From NCBI GenBank assembly GCA_964398055.1, contig CAYNLK010000045.1:1-49186 (forward strand): a stretch of DNA of 49,186 nucleotides, in the 5' to 3' direction. The DNA comes from CAYNLK01 sp964398055 (GTDB lineage: Bacteria; Chloroflexota; Anaerolineae; 4572-78; J111). A program made the translations under genes and the position numbers. The notes beneath the pieces are model-generated. The model saw nothing but the letters and a program-made list of their open reading frames with translations, searched no databases and was not told the origin of the DNA. Positions 33,881-42,255 of this stretch are shown here, one piece after another; positions within the stretch are counted from its first letter, which is position 1; each line of letters starts with the position of its first letter.

Positions 33881-34678
33881 ATGGTCAAACCCATTATCTG
33901 TTTTGATTTAGACGGCACGCTGGTAGACGAAGATGGCCGTATTCACCCACTGGATATAGAAATTTTGCGCACCGAGGAGCGGGTCACTTTCATCCCGGCC
34001 ACGGGCCGGCCGCGCCGGGCCATGCGACAGGTGTTCGAGCGTAACGGTATGTTTTCAAAGCGCCAAATACCGCTTCCGATGATATTACAGAACGGCGCGG
34101 TCGTCTACAGGCCAAATGAAACCTTACATCTTGTGAACTCATTCGCTCCAGAAACGCAGGCGATGTTACTTGAAATCGCTCAAAATCACGCCCACATTGC
34201 CTCCAAATGGTTCACGCCTGAGCAAATCTACGTCCGGGGCCTCACCGATACGGCCTTGAGAATGGCTCACCGCTATGATCTCGACCTGCAGCCGTTTGGC
34301 CAGGCCCCCAAGAATTGTGGGTTTATCAAAGCGACCTTTACGGCCGACTCAGCCGAGACGTTGCAACCACTAAAAGCGGCCACATCCGATTTGTGGGTAG
34401 AACGATATTTCTCGATACCTGAAATATTAGAAATCAATGCGCCGGGTGTGGGCAAAGGTCAGATGTTGGCCATATTGAAAGCCGACTTGGGTTGGAACGA
34501 TGCCCCTACTTTTGTGGCCGGAGACGGTGAAAATGACCTGTCGTTATTTGAACAGGCCGCCATTGCCTTTTGCCCGGATAGTTGTCCGGCAGCCATCAAA
34601 TCACGCGCCGACGAAGTCATCGAGGTGAAAGAGACCGGCTTATTATCGCCGATCCTGGAAAGAATCTTTCGTGATTAG
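33881..34678 (+). CDS. HAD-family phosphatase (Cof type)
   Basis: A 265-residue HAD hydrolase, likely a sugar-phosphate phosphatase. The nucleophile motif is CFDLDGTLVDEDG (Asp9, Asp11). Motif II is in FIPATGRP, a C2-type cap occupies about 85-190, and the closing motif is VAGDGENDLSLFEQA. Length and order are those of the Cof/YbjI subfamily. GGGGAGG stands just upstream of the ATG. It lies 100 bases after the FAD oxidase and before the DeoR gene, consistent with detoxifying or recycling a phosphorylated intermediate. Confidence 0.88.
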   Translation: MVKPIICFDLDGTLVDEDGRIHPLDIEILRTEERVTFIPATGRPRRAMRQVFERNGMFSKRQIPLPMILQNGAVVYRPNETLHLVNSFAPETQAMLLEIAQNHAHIASKWFTPEQIYVRGLTDTALRMAHRYDLDLQPFGQAPKNCGFIKATFTADSAETLQPLKAATSDLWVERYFSIPEILEINAPGVGKGQMLAILKADLGWNDAPTFVAGDGENDLSLFEQAAIAFCPDSCPAAIKSRADEVIEVKETGLLSPILERIFRD

Positions 34679-34680
34679 AT

Positions 34681-34709
34681 TTGACTTTTTATGATTATTT
34701 TTGTATTAT
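34681..34709 (+). promoter_or_regulatory. Near-consensus sigma70 promoter for the DeoR gene
   Basis: TTGACT (34681-34686), a 17-base AT-rich spacer and TATTAT (34704-34709). It starts two bases after the HAD gene ends and 45 bases before the regulator start. It is the clearest promoter in the window and marks a transcription start for the sugar operon. Confidence 0.8.
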
Positions 34710-34753
34710 ACGCTCAATAACGATGATTACTACTGACCATTAGTGAAAGAGCA

Positions 34754-35578
34754 ATGGGGATGGAGATTGACGCTTCTCTATCGAGTGTTGAGCGGCAAGA
34801 AGAGATCCTTCAATTTGTGGAGAAAAACCAGCGGGCGACGGTTGCCGAGATTGCCGAACATTTTTCGGTAAGCGTGGCAACCGTCCGGCGCGACCTGGAG
34901 GCATTACAAAATGAAGGTTTAATCGAACGTATTCACGGTGGGGCGCGTCGCCTGAAGCGGCCGATGGGGCGGGCTATGATCAAAGATGAATTGCCCTTCT
35001 ACGCCCGTCAAAAGATTGCGGTGGCGGAAAAACGGGCGATCGCCCGCGCCGCCCAGCAATTTGTTGAACCGGAACACGTCATTATGCTGGACTCAAGCAC
35101 CACCGGGCTTTATTTTGCCCAGGCCATCTCGCCGGGTCTACCCCTAACTATCATAACCCATTCGGCCTACCTGCCGGTGCAACTGGCGGACCGGACCAAC
35201 ATCCAGATTATCTCGACCGGCGGAATTCTTCAACCCAAATCACTCACTTACCTGGGACTGGAAGCTGAGAATATGATCCGGCACTTTCACGTTCATCGGG
35301 CTTTCTTTGGAGCGCAGGGAGTGGCCATCTACGAGGGGTGCACCGACTCCAGTATCCAGGAAGTTCAACTCAAGAAGATGATGGCTGAAAAAGCCCACGA
35401 ACTCATTGTTTTGGCCGATCACACCAAGCTCGGCAATATCAGCCTTTCTTCTTACGCCCCGCTCAATCGGATCAATATCCTGATAACAGATGCAGGCGCA
35501 GACCCTGAAATGGTAGCGGCCTTTCGGGCTGAAGGAATTGAAGTCATTTTGGCTCCCTTGGAATCAAACCACAGATAA
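34754..35578 (+). CDS. DeoR-family transcriptional regulator
   Basis: A 274-residue sugar-responsive repressor. The N-terminal DeoR HTH is visible (ERQEEILQFVEKNQRATVAE, then SVATVRRDLEALQNEGLIER and HGGARR). The C-terminal DeoR sensor domain (about 90-250) carries IMLDSSTTGLYFAQAI, ISTGGILQP, FFGAQGVAIYEGCTDSS and LADHTKLGN, the sugar-phosphate-binding isomerase-like fold. ATG 34754 has AAAGAG upstream; ATG 34760 is equally possible. It sits under a strong promoter and directly before the kinase, so it probably controls the kinase-to-aldolase genes in answer to a phosphorylated intermediate. Confidence 0.92.
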   Translation: MGMEIDASLSSVERQEEILQFVEKNQRATVAEIAEHFSVSVATVRRDLEALQNEGLIERIHGGARRLKRPMGRAMIKDELPFYARQKIAVAEKRAIARAAQQFVEPEHVIMLDSSTTGLYFAQAISPGLPLTIITHSAYLPVQLADRTNIQIISTGGILQPKSLTYLGLEAENMIRHFHVHRAFFGAQGVAIYEGCTDSSIQEVQLKKMMAEKAHELIVLADHTKLGNISLSSYAPLNRINILITDAGADPEMVAAFRAEGIEVILAPLESNHR

Positions 35579-35598
35579 CTCAGAGGAATACGGTTGCT

Positions 35599-37167
35599 AT
35601 GACGCACGTCTACATTGTCAGCGTAGACATTGGCACCTCGAGTACCAAAACCGCTTTGTGGCGGGCAGACGGCCTGCTTGTTACCGCCACTACCGAGGCG
35701 TACCCCTTGCACCGTCCCTTCCCTGCCTGGGCAGAGATGAACGCCAGCGATTGGTGGAACGCCACCTGTAAAACCATCCAACGGGTGCTATTCCAGAGCG
35801 GGGTTGACAAGCGGTCCGTCGTTGGCGTCGGCGTTGATGGGCTGGGCTGGGCCTTAGTCTCGGTGAACAAACAAGGAGAACCCCTGTACCCGGCGATGAT
35901 CTGGCTCGACCGCCGGGCGGAGGCAGAGGCAGCCTGGCTCCGTTCATTGCCAGCAGCAGACCGCTTGATTGATCTCGTCGCCAATCCCCTCGACGCCTCC
36001 TACATCACCCCAAAAATACTCTGGCTCAAAAACCACCAACCAGACATATTTGAGACCACCCATATGTTTCTTACCTCTACCGGCTTCATCGTTCACCATT
36101 TGACCGAACAATTCTCCTGCGATTACACCCAAGCTTATGGCTACCACTTTTTTGATATTCGCCGGGAGCAGTGGGACGAAGCGGCAGCCAGGTTAATGGA
36201 CATCCCGTTGGAAAAATTTCCGCCCCTTTTTCAGTCGTGCGAGATTGTGGGAAATGTGACCGAATTTGCGGCGCGGGCCACCGGCCTGGCCCCCGGCACG
36301 CCGGTAATTGCCGGTGGGCTGGATGCGGCCGTGGGATCATTGGGGGCCGGCGTCGTTCGCCTGGGCCAAACGGTTGACCAGGGTGGCCAGGCCGGCGGGA
36401 TGGCCTTGAGCGTCGATAACGTTATTGTTGAGCCTCGGTTGATATTTTCTCATCACGCCGTACCCGGTCAATATCTGTTTCAAAGCGGGACGGTTGGCGG
36501 GGGGACACTGGGCTGGTTTCGAGATAATTTGGGCCAATGGGAAGTCAATGCTTCCAAGTTACTTAAATGTAGTCCCTACACTTTAATGAGCAAAGAGGTC
36601 GAAGACAGTCCGCCCGGGGCGCATGGCCTCATTTTCCTGCCTTATATGGCCGGGGAACGCTCGCCAATTTGGAATAGCAATGCTCGCGGTGTCTTTTTTG
36701 GCCTGTCCTACAAGACAACTCGCGCCGATATTTTACGAGCGATTATGGAAGGAGTGGCCTTTTCCGTATACCATAACGTCCGCATCGCTGAGGAAAAAGG
36801 CGGCATCGTCCAGGAATGGATTGGGGTAGGCGGCGCCGCCAGTAGCGATGTCTGGTGTCAAATAAAAGCCGATGTGACGAACAAACCCTTTACCCTGGCC
36901 CGCAGACCCGACGGCGGCGAGGGCGGGCATATGCTGGGCTTGGCGGTCATGGTGTCCAGGGCCGTTGGCCTGTGCGATGACGTATCAGCTCAGATCGAGA
37001 AACTGCTACCCAAGCGCCGGGTATTTGAGCCGGCAACTGAACGCCACGCGATGTATGAAGAGCTATTTGAGTTATACCTGTCCCTATCGGGTAGACTGCA
37101 ACCCGACTTTGAGCGGTTGGCCGCGGCGGTAGCTTCACATCCTGACTTCCTTGCCGTAGAAAATTAA
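35599..37167 (+). CDS. FGGY-family carbohydrate kinase (xylulokinase-like)
   Basis: A 522-residue ATP-dependent sugar kinase. The N-terminal domain starts VSVDIGTSSTKTALWRADG and has GVGVDGLGWALV and PAMIWLDRRA. The C-terminal domain has PVIAGGLDAAVGSLGAG, YMAGERSPIWN (FGGY signature region) and WIGVGGAASSDVWCQIKADV. Its overall shape is nearest xylulokinase/gluconokinase, but substrate cannot be fixed from sequence. It is 20 bases after the DeoR gene and in the same direction. It probably phosphorylates a ketose or polyol-derived sugar delivered by the importer encoded downstream. Confidence 0.88.
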   Translation: MTHVYIVSVDIGTSSTKTALWRADGLLVTATTEAYPLHRPFPAWAEMNASDWWNATCKTIQRVLFQSGVDKRSVVGVGVDGLGWALVSVNKQGEPLYPAMIWLDRRAEAEAAWLRSLPAADRLIDLVANPLDASYITPKILWLKNHQPDIFETTHMFLTSTGFIVHHLTEQFSCDYTQAYGYHFFDIRREQWDEAAARLMDIPLEKFPPLFQSCEIVGNVTEFAARATGLAPGTPVIAGGLDAAVGSLGAGVVRLGQTVDQGGQAGGMALSVDNVIVEPRLIFSHHAVPGQYLFQSGTVGGGTLGWFRDNLGQWEVNASKLLKCSPYTLMSKEVEDSPPGAHGLIFLPYMAGERSPIWNSNARGVFFGLSYKTTRADILRAIMEGVAFSVYHNVRIAEEKGGIVQEWIGVGGAASSDVWCQIKADVTNKPFTLARRPDGGEGGHMLGLAVMVSRAVGLCDDVSAQIEKLLPKRRVFEPATERHAMYEELFELYLSLSGRLQPDFERLAAAVASHPDFLAVEN

Positions 37168-37311
37168 AACATGTTGGTGCGGACGAGTATGAATAATCTT
37201 GCGCTTTATCGGAGGGCTGGCTTAAGCCATTGAACTAGAAGTTGGCAAAATGAAGGGGTTATCAGCACTGTAGCACTTCTCTGAAATCTGATGCATTTGG
37301 TCTATCTTGTT

Positions 37312-37357
37312 AAAAAAAGAAGAGATACCGACTGACTTGGCGGTGAGCGGTATCTCT
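37312..37357 (-). terminator. Rho-independent terminator of small RNA candidate
   Basis: 10-bp perfect stem with 17-base loop and a T-rich tail on the minus strand only. On the plus strand the stem is followed by CCAGGG, so it would not terminate there. Confidence 0.65.
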
Positions 37358-37424
37358 CCAGGGCGGCACAATAACCGGATTACATCCAATCGCAGGGCGA
37401 TTTCATGGAACCCGGCGCGCCTGT
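37312..37424 (-). ncRNA. Small RNA candidate, about 113 nt
   Basis: A minus-strand transcript from the promoter at 37431-37458 would run to a perfect 10-bp stem (AGAGATACCG at 37321-37330, complement at 37348-37357) followed by TC and seven T (37318-37312). This is a complete promoter-to-terminator unit without an open frame of note. It faces away from the binding-protein gene and points toward the 3' end of the FGGY kinase gene. It could be a trans-acting regulator of sugar uptake. No known RNA family was recognised. Confidence 0.45.
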
Positions 37425-37430
37425 TCATAT

Positions 37431-37458
37431 TTTATACCACAAGAATTGTGCAGACCAA
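37431..37458 (-). promoter_or_regulatory. Promoter of antisense small RNA candidate
   Basis: On the minus strand, TTGGTC (37458-37453) and TATAAA (37436-37431) are 16 bases apart, with more A/T after the -10. The predicted start is near 37424. Confidence 0.5.
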
Positions 37459-37667
37459 AATGGCGTGTCTGAGAAGAACAACCCCGTGAACAATGAAATC
37501 TTTAGAAGATGACGGTACAGCCTAGCGCCTTCCGAAAAAGCCGCTTGTGAAAGGAGGTGAACGGGACAGGACAGCCTCACCAGAGTTAATTGGTATGAAG
37601 TAAACCATTCGAGTTTGCTACGTTACATCCAAAATGTAGAACCATTTCAATGAGGAGAGATTTAGCA

Positions 37668-40283
37668 ATGAAAGCAAAGTATGCCATTTTGAGCGGACTA
37701 TTGATCCTGATCCTGCTTGTGGGATTAGGCTGTGTCCCCGCCGCCCCGGTCACCGAACCGGCCGCGCAGCCGGAAAAAGCCCAGGAGGCGGCCCCGGCTG
37801 CGGCTGAGGGGATGGAGCCGGTGACGATCAACTTCATGGCCGACTCCCGCTCCGAGTTTGTGAAGATGCAGGAGTTGCTGCCGGCGTTCACCGAAGAGAC
37901 CGGCATCAGCGTCAATATGGTCCAGTTGCAGGAAACCCCGCTGCGAGCCAAGACCGGTCTGGAACTGTCGGCCCCCTCGACCGAGATGGACGTGATTATG
38001 ACCGACTTCCAGTTGATGAAGAAGTACGCCAGTGAAGGGGTGCTGGAACCCCTGGATGGCTACCTGGCCAACATCCCGACCTTCAACCGGTCTGATTACC
38101 AACCGCCCTTCCTGGAAGCCTTAACCTACGAAGATGCTTTGTATGGTCTGCCCCTGTACCAGGATGCCAACATTCTGATGTATCGGGCCGACATCTTTAA
38201 GGAACTGGGACTGGATGTACCGGACACGGTCGAAGAGCTTGAGGCCGCCGCCGCCGCCATCACCGAGTGGGGCAAGGACAAGGGCTTCTACGGCATCGCT
38301 CTGCGCGGCCAGCGCGGCATGGGCGTCAACGAGTGGACCTGGCCGACCTTTCTGTGGGCCTATGGCGGCAGCTACTACAAGGACTTCCCCAACGATATGC
38401 ACCCCAACCTGGACAGTCCCGAAGCCCTGGCCGCCCTTGAGTACTATGTCAATTTGATCAACAACTATGCTCCGCCAGGGGCAGCCAACTACTCCTATGT
38501 CGAAGTCCAGACCGACTTGATGCAAGACAAAGTCGGCATGATTTTGGACTCGGCCACCCTGGGTATCCGGGCTGAAAACCCGGCCGAGTCCAAGGTTGCC
38601 GGCAAACTGGGCTATGCCCTGGTGCCGCAAGGCCCCGGTGGGCGTCAACCCGGCTTCTACACCTGGACCGTGGTCATCCCGGCCAAGTCTACTCACAAAG
38701 AAGCCGCCGCCAAGTTCATGGCCTGGATGCTTTCCCCCGAAATTGCCCCGCAGTTGGGCTGGTCAGCCCCCAACCAGGCTCTGGAGCAGGTTTACAATAT
38801 CCCGGCCTACCCAGGGTATGACCAGTCAGAGCCGCTGATCGATATTATGAAGCAGTCGCTGGCTCTGGCCGACCCGGACTACCGGCCGCGGGTGCCGGAA
38901 CAGACCGAAGTGGGCACCGAAGTCTCCATTGCCATCTCCGATGCCATTGCCGGTACCAAGTCACCCCAACAAGCCTTGCAGGATGCCAACGCCGCCATCG
39001 ATGTGATTATGGCCAATGCCGGCTATTACGAGGCGGCCCCGGCTGCGGCTGAGGGGATGGAGCCGGTGACGATCAACTTCATGGCCGACTCCCGCTCCGA
39101 GTTTGTGAAGATGCAGGAGTTGCTGCCGGCGTTCACCGAAGAGACCGGCATCAGCGTCAATATGGTCCAGTTGCAGGAAACCCCGCTGCGAGCCAAGACC
39201 GGTCTGGAACTGTCGGCCCCCTCGACCGAGATGGACGTGATTATGACCGACTTCCAGTTGATGAAGAAGTATGCCAGCGAGGGCGTCCTGGAGCCCCTGG
39301 ATGGCTATCTGGCCAACATCCCGACCTTCAACCGTGCAGATTACCAACCACCCTTCCTGGAAGCCTTAACGTATGACGGTGCGCTGTATGGTCTGCCGCT
39401 GTACCAGGATGCCAACATTCTGATGTATCGGGCCGACATCTTTGCCGAACTGGGTCTGGATGTGCCGGACACAGTGGAAGAGCTTGAGGCCGCCGCCGCC
39501 GCCATCACCGAGTGGGGCAAAGACAAGGGCTTCTACGGCATCGCCCTGCGCGGCCAGCGCGGCATGGGCGTCAACGAGTGGACCTGGCCGACCTTCCTGT
39601 GGGCCTTTGGCGGCAGCTACTACAAGGACTTCCCCAACGATATGCACCCCAACCTCGACAGTCCCGAAGCCCTGGCTGCGCTTGAATACTACGTCAATAT
39701 GATCAACAACTATGCCCCCCCAGGCGCCGCCAACTACTCCTATGTCGAAGTCCAGACCGACCTGATGCAAGACAAAGTCGGCATGATCCTCGACTCGGCC
39801 ACCCTGGGCATCCGCGCCGAGAACCCGGCCGAGTCCAAGGTCGCCGGCAAGCTGGGCTATGCCCTGGTGCCCAAAGGTCCCGGCGGACGTCAACCCGGCT
39901 TCTACACCTGGACTGTGGTCATCCCGGCCAAGTCCGAGAACAAAGAAGCCGCGGCCAAGTTCATGGCCTGGATGCTCTCTCCCGAAATCGCTCCCCAGTT
40001 GGGCTGGTCCGCCCCCAACCAGGCGCTCGAACAGGTTTACAATATCCCGGCTTATGCCGACTATGAACAATCCGAACCGCTCATCGACATTATGAAGCAA
40101 TCCCTAGCCCTGGCCGACCCCGACTACCGGCCCCGCGTCCCTGAACAGACTGAGGTCGGTACCGAAGTCTCCATTGCCATCTCCGATGCCATTGCCGGTA
40201 CCAAGTCACCCCAACAAGCCTTGCAGGATGCCAACGCCGCCATCGATGTGATTATGGCCAATGCCAAGTATTACCAGGAATAG
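37668..40283 (+). CDS. Double-length sugar-binding lipoprotein (two tandem domains)
   Basis: An ABC-importer solute-binding protein of 871 residues, about twice the family norm. The lipoprotein signal ends at GLGC (LLILILLVGLGCVPAAP). Residues 40-454 and 455-869 are two near-identical type 1 (MalE-like) binding domains, roughly 97% alike by eye: both begin AAPAAAEGMEPVTINFMADS and end NAAIDVIMANA. Differences include SDYQ/ADYQ, WAYGG/WAFGG and STHKEA/SENKEA. ATG 37668 is favoured by GAGGAGAG nine bases upstream; ATG 37650 is too early for the signal. Two MalF/MalG-type permeases follow. The double form could arise from fusion of two tandem genes, or be an assembly artefact. Confidence 0.85.
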   Translation: MKAKYAILSGLLILILLVGLGCVPAAPVTEPAAQPEKAQEAAPAAAEGMEPVTINFMADSRSEFVKMQELLPAFTEETGISVNMVQLQETPLRAKTGLELSAPSTEMDVIMTDFQLMKKYASEGVLEPLDGYLANIPTFNRSDYQPPFLEALTYEDALYGLPLYQDANILMYRADIFKELGLDVPDTVEELEAAAAAITEWGKDKGFYGIALRGQRGMGVNEWTWPTFLWAYGGSYYKDFPNDMHPNLDSPEALAALEYYVNLINNYAPPGAANYSYVEVQTDLMQDKVGMILDSATLGIRAENPAESKVAGKLGYALVPQGPGGRQPGFYTWTVVIPAKSTHKEAAAKFMAWMLSPEIAPQLGWSAPNQALEQVYNIPAYPGYDQSEPLIDIMKQSLALADPDYRPRVPEQTEVGTEVSIAISDAIAGTKSPQQALQDANAAIDVIMANAGYYEAAPAAAEGMEPVTINFMADSRSEFVKMQELLPAFTEETGISVNMVQLQETPLRAKTGLELSAPSTEMDVIMTDFQLMKKYASEGVLEPLDGYLANIPTFNRADYQPPFLEALTYDGALYGLPLYQDANILMYRADIFAELGLDVPDTVEELEAAAAAITEWGKDKGFYGIALRGQRGMGVNEWTWPTFLWAFGGSYYKDFPNDMHPNLDSPEALAALEYYVNMINNYAPPGAANYSYVEVQTDLMQDKVGMILDSATLGIRAENPAESKVAGKLGYALVPKGPGGRQPGFYTWTVVIPAKSENKEAAAKFMAWMLSPEIAPQLGWSAPNQALEQVYNIPAYADYEQSEPLIDIMKQSLALADPDYRPRVPEQTEVGTEVSIAISDAIAGTKSPQQALQDANAAIDVIMANAKYYQE
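37785..39029 (+). repeat. Tandem duplication unit 1 (1245 bp)
   Basis: First copy of a 1245-base in-frame (415-codon) direct repeat within the binding-protein gene. The first 241 or so bases and the last 100 or so are identical to unit 2. The middle carries many synonymous changes, so the two copies diverged and only the ends were homogenised or freshly recombined. Confidence 0.9.
39030..40274 (+). repeat. Tandem duplication unit 2 (1245 bp)
   Basis: Second copy, directly abutting unit 1 at the GAGGCGGCCCCGGCTG junction and ending three codons before the stop. Confidence 0.9.
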
Positions 40284-40298
40284 GTATTAGGTTGACTT

Positions 40299-40340
40299 GA
40301 GGCGAGTGAGTGGCGCGAAATTTGCGCCATTCACCGCCTC
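40299..40340 (+). promoter_or_regulatory. Stem-loop between binding protein and permease genes
   Basis: GAGGCG...GTGA...TGGCGC pairs with GCGCCA...TCAC...CGCCTC around a 7-base loop, 16 base pairs with two small mismatches. There is no T run, so it is more likely an mRNA-stabilising element that keeps binding-protein message above permease message, as in other importer operons, than a full terminator. Confidence 0.65.
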
Positions 40341-40370
40341 GCTATTGCGAGCCGGAGGTGTAAGCTTTCA

Positions 40371-41297
40371 ATGACCACAATGCAAACTAATATGCCATCA
40401 TCCGACAAGCGATGGTATCAAAGTATTAAATGGGAACCGGTCCTGTTTCTGGCTCCGGCCATCATTGGCTTACTCGTTCTCACCATCTATCCCTTGCTCT
40501 ACGGTTTGCATCTGAGCCTTATTGATTTCAAACTGCTTTCTTCCACGGCAACAGGGGAGTGGAATTGGTTCCAAAACTATACCGATCTTTTCAAAGACAA
40601 AAAATTCTGGGACGCTCTAAAGATCACCCTCCAATTTACAGTTTATGCGGTCGTTCTGGAGATGCTCGTTGGCTTGGGGCTGGCTCTGTTATTATCGCAG
40701 GAATTGCGGGGCGCCGGCCTGGCCCGCACCGTCATTATCTCGGCCATGGTGATGACGCCGGTTATAGTCGGCACCGCCTGGCGGTTAATGTACAACCCAG
40801 GGTGGGGGCTGATCAATTATTTCCTGGGGCTGCTTGGCTTTAGAGAACAGGCTTTTTTGGCTCAGGCCCACACCGTCATCCCGGCGCTGGTTGTGGTGGA
40901 CGTTTGGGAATGGTCGCCGTTTGTGATGTTAATCCTGCTGGCGGCGATGCAAAGCATCTCGGTTGAACTGTATGAGGCCGCTGTCGCAGATGGAGCCAGT
41001 GCTTTTCAAAAATTCCGGTACATCACCCTGCCGTTACTGAAGCCGGCCATTGCCGTGGCCCTCTTAATCCGCACCATGGACTGTTTCCGCACCTTCGATG
41101 TTATCTTTGCGATGACCGGCGGTGGACCGGGCACATCCAGCCAGAACCTCAATATCCTGACCTACTACACCGGCTTAGAATTCTTCAGAATATCCTCTGC
41201 CTCGGCCATTGCCTTTGTCAGTTTAGTCATCATCACCCTCATCAGTATGATGATTGTCAAATTTTTTGGTGTTGAGCTATGGAGATCGCAACGATGA
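40371..41297 (+). CDS. ABC sugar permease, MalF type
   Basis: A 308-residue inner-membrane permease with six predicted TM segments, the first at LFLAPAIIGLLVLTIYPLLYG. The EAA loop that docks the ATPase is YEAAVADGASAFQKFRYI...LPLLKPAI. A P-loop ATPase is not encoded in the window, so a shared MsmX/MalK-like ATPase elsewhere is expected. CGGAGGTG precedes the start. Its last bases overlap the next permease start as ATGA, so the two are coupled. Confidence 0.92.
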   Translation: MTTMQTNMPSSDKRWYQSIKWEPVLFLAPAIIGLLVLTIYPLLYGLHLSLIDFKLLSSTATGEWNWFQNYTDLFKDKKFWDALKITLQFTVYAVVLEMLVGLGLALLLSQELRGAGLARTVIISAMVMTPVIVGTAWRLMYNPGWGLINYFLGLLGFREQAFLAQAHTVIPALVVVDVWEWSPFVMLILLAAMQSISVELYEAAVADGASAFQKFRYITLPLLKPAIAVALLIRTMDCFRTFDVIFAMTGGGPGTSSQNLNILTYYTGLEFFRISSASAIAFVSLVIITLISMMIVKFFGVELWRSQR

Positions 41298-42178
41298 CCG
41301 CAAAAGCCGATCGGTTAGCTCCCCAAGGGCAATCTCAAGCTAGGACAACCTTTCGCACAAAGCGTTATCTCAAACGCGTCGCCGTTTATCTATTGATGAT
41401 AACGGTGGTTGCCATTTACATCATCCCGACCTTCTGGGTTATCTCCACCTCGTTCAAGGCAGAAGTGGATGCCTTTGCCATACCGCCCAAATGGATCTTT
41501 TTCAAGCCGACCTTGAGCAACTACATAAAGGCCTTTATTGATTACAATATGCTGCCAAATTTCAAAAACAGCATTATTGTCACCATCGGCAGCACCACAT
41601 TGGCCCTTTTATTGGGAACACCGGCGGCATATGCGCTGTCCCGCTTCAGGTTCAAACTGCGTGAGAATATAATGTTCTGGTTCTTGAGCACCCGGATGGC
41701 CCCCCCCATTCTGGTCGCCCTGCCCTTTTTTCTGATTTCTCGTGAACTCGGCCTTTATGATACCCTGGCCTTACTGATTATCGTCAATGTATTAACCAAT
41801 ATTGCCTGGGTCGTGTTTATGATGCGTTCATTCTTCGATGATATTCCCATTGATATTGATGAATCGGCTATGATCGATGGGGCGTCGTGGTTTGGGGCGT
41901 TTTGGCGTGTGGTTGTACCGCTGACGACTCCGGGACTTATCGCGACCGCGGTTTTTTCTTTGATCATGGCCTGGAATGAATACTTTTTTGCCCTGGTGCT
42001 GACCAGTATCAACGCCAAAACCCTGCCGGCAGCCATCACTGCTTTTTTAACAGTCCACGGTCTGCTGTGGGGCCCTATGACCGCTGCCGGTACCGTGGTG
42101 ATGGTTCCCATTCTGCTCTTCACCCTGTGGATGCAAAAGCATTTAATTCGGGGCATGACCATGGGAGCTATCAAGTAA
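41294..42178 (+). CDS. ABC sugar permease, MalG type
   Basis: A 294-residue partner permease. TM1 is VAVYLLMITVVAIYIIPTFW, followed by the MalG-typical STSFKAEVDAFAIPPKW, and the EAA loop is DESAMIDGASWFGAFWRV...PLTTPGL. ATG 41294 is selected because it forms an ATGA overlap with the upstream stop and has GGAG nine bases before it; ATG 41279 lacks a ribosome site. Completes the heterodimeric channel with the preceding gene. Confidence 0.92.
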   Translation: MTAKADRLAPQGQSQARTTFRTKRYLKRVAVYLLMITVVAIYIIPTFWVISTSFKAEVDAFAIPPKWIFFKPTLSNYIKAFIDYNMLPNFKNSIIVTIGSTTLALLLGTPAAYALSRFRFKLRENIMFWFLSTRMAPPILVALPFFLISRELGLYDTLALLIIVNVLTNIAWVVFMMRSFFDDIPIDIDESAMIDGASWFGAFWRVVVPLTTPGLIATAVFSLIMAWNEYFFALVLTSINAKTLPAAITAFLTVHGLLWGPMTAAGTVVMVPILLFTLWMQKHLIRGMTMGAIK

Positions 42179-42255
42179 TTTTGGCTTGAATGGCAACTAT
42201 AATGGGGCGCTTAAAACTTTGGGTTTGAACTTTAGTTTCCTCAGGAGATTCTCAT

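Larger units (their letters stand above)
37168..37667. other. 500-base regulatory gap before the binding-protein gene
   Basis: No protein gene. It holds a minus-strand small RNA candidate with its own promoter and terminator (listed separately). The GGCTTAAGCC palindrome lies near 37222. Near 37553 is AAAGGAGGTGA, a perfect ribosome-site sequence with no gene after it, perhaps a relic. The plus-strand promoter for the transporter was not identified. Confidence 0.5.
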
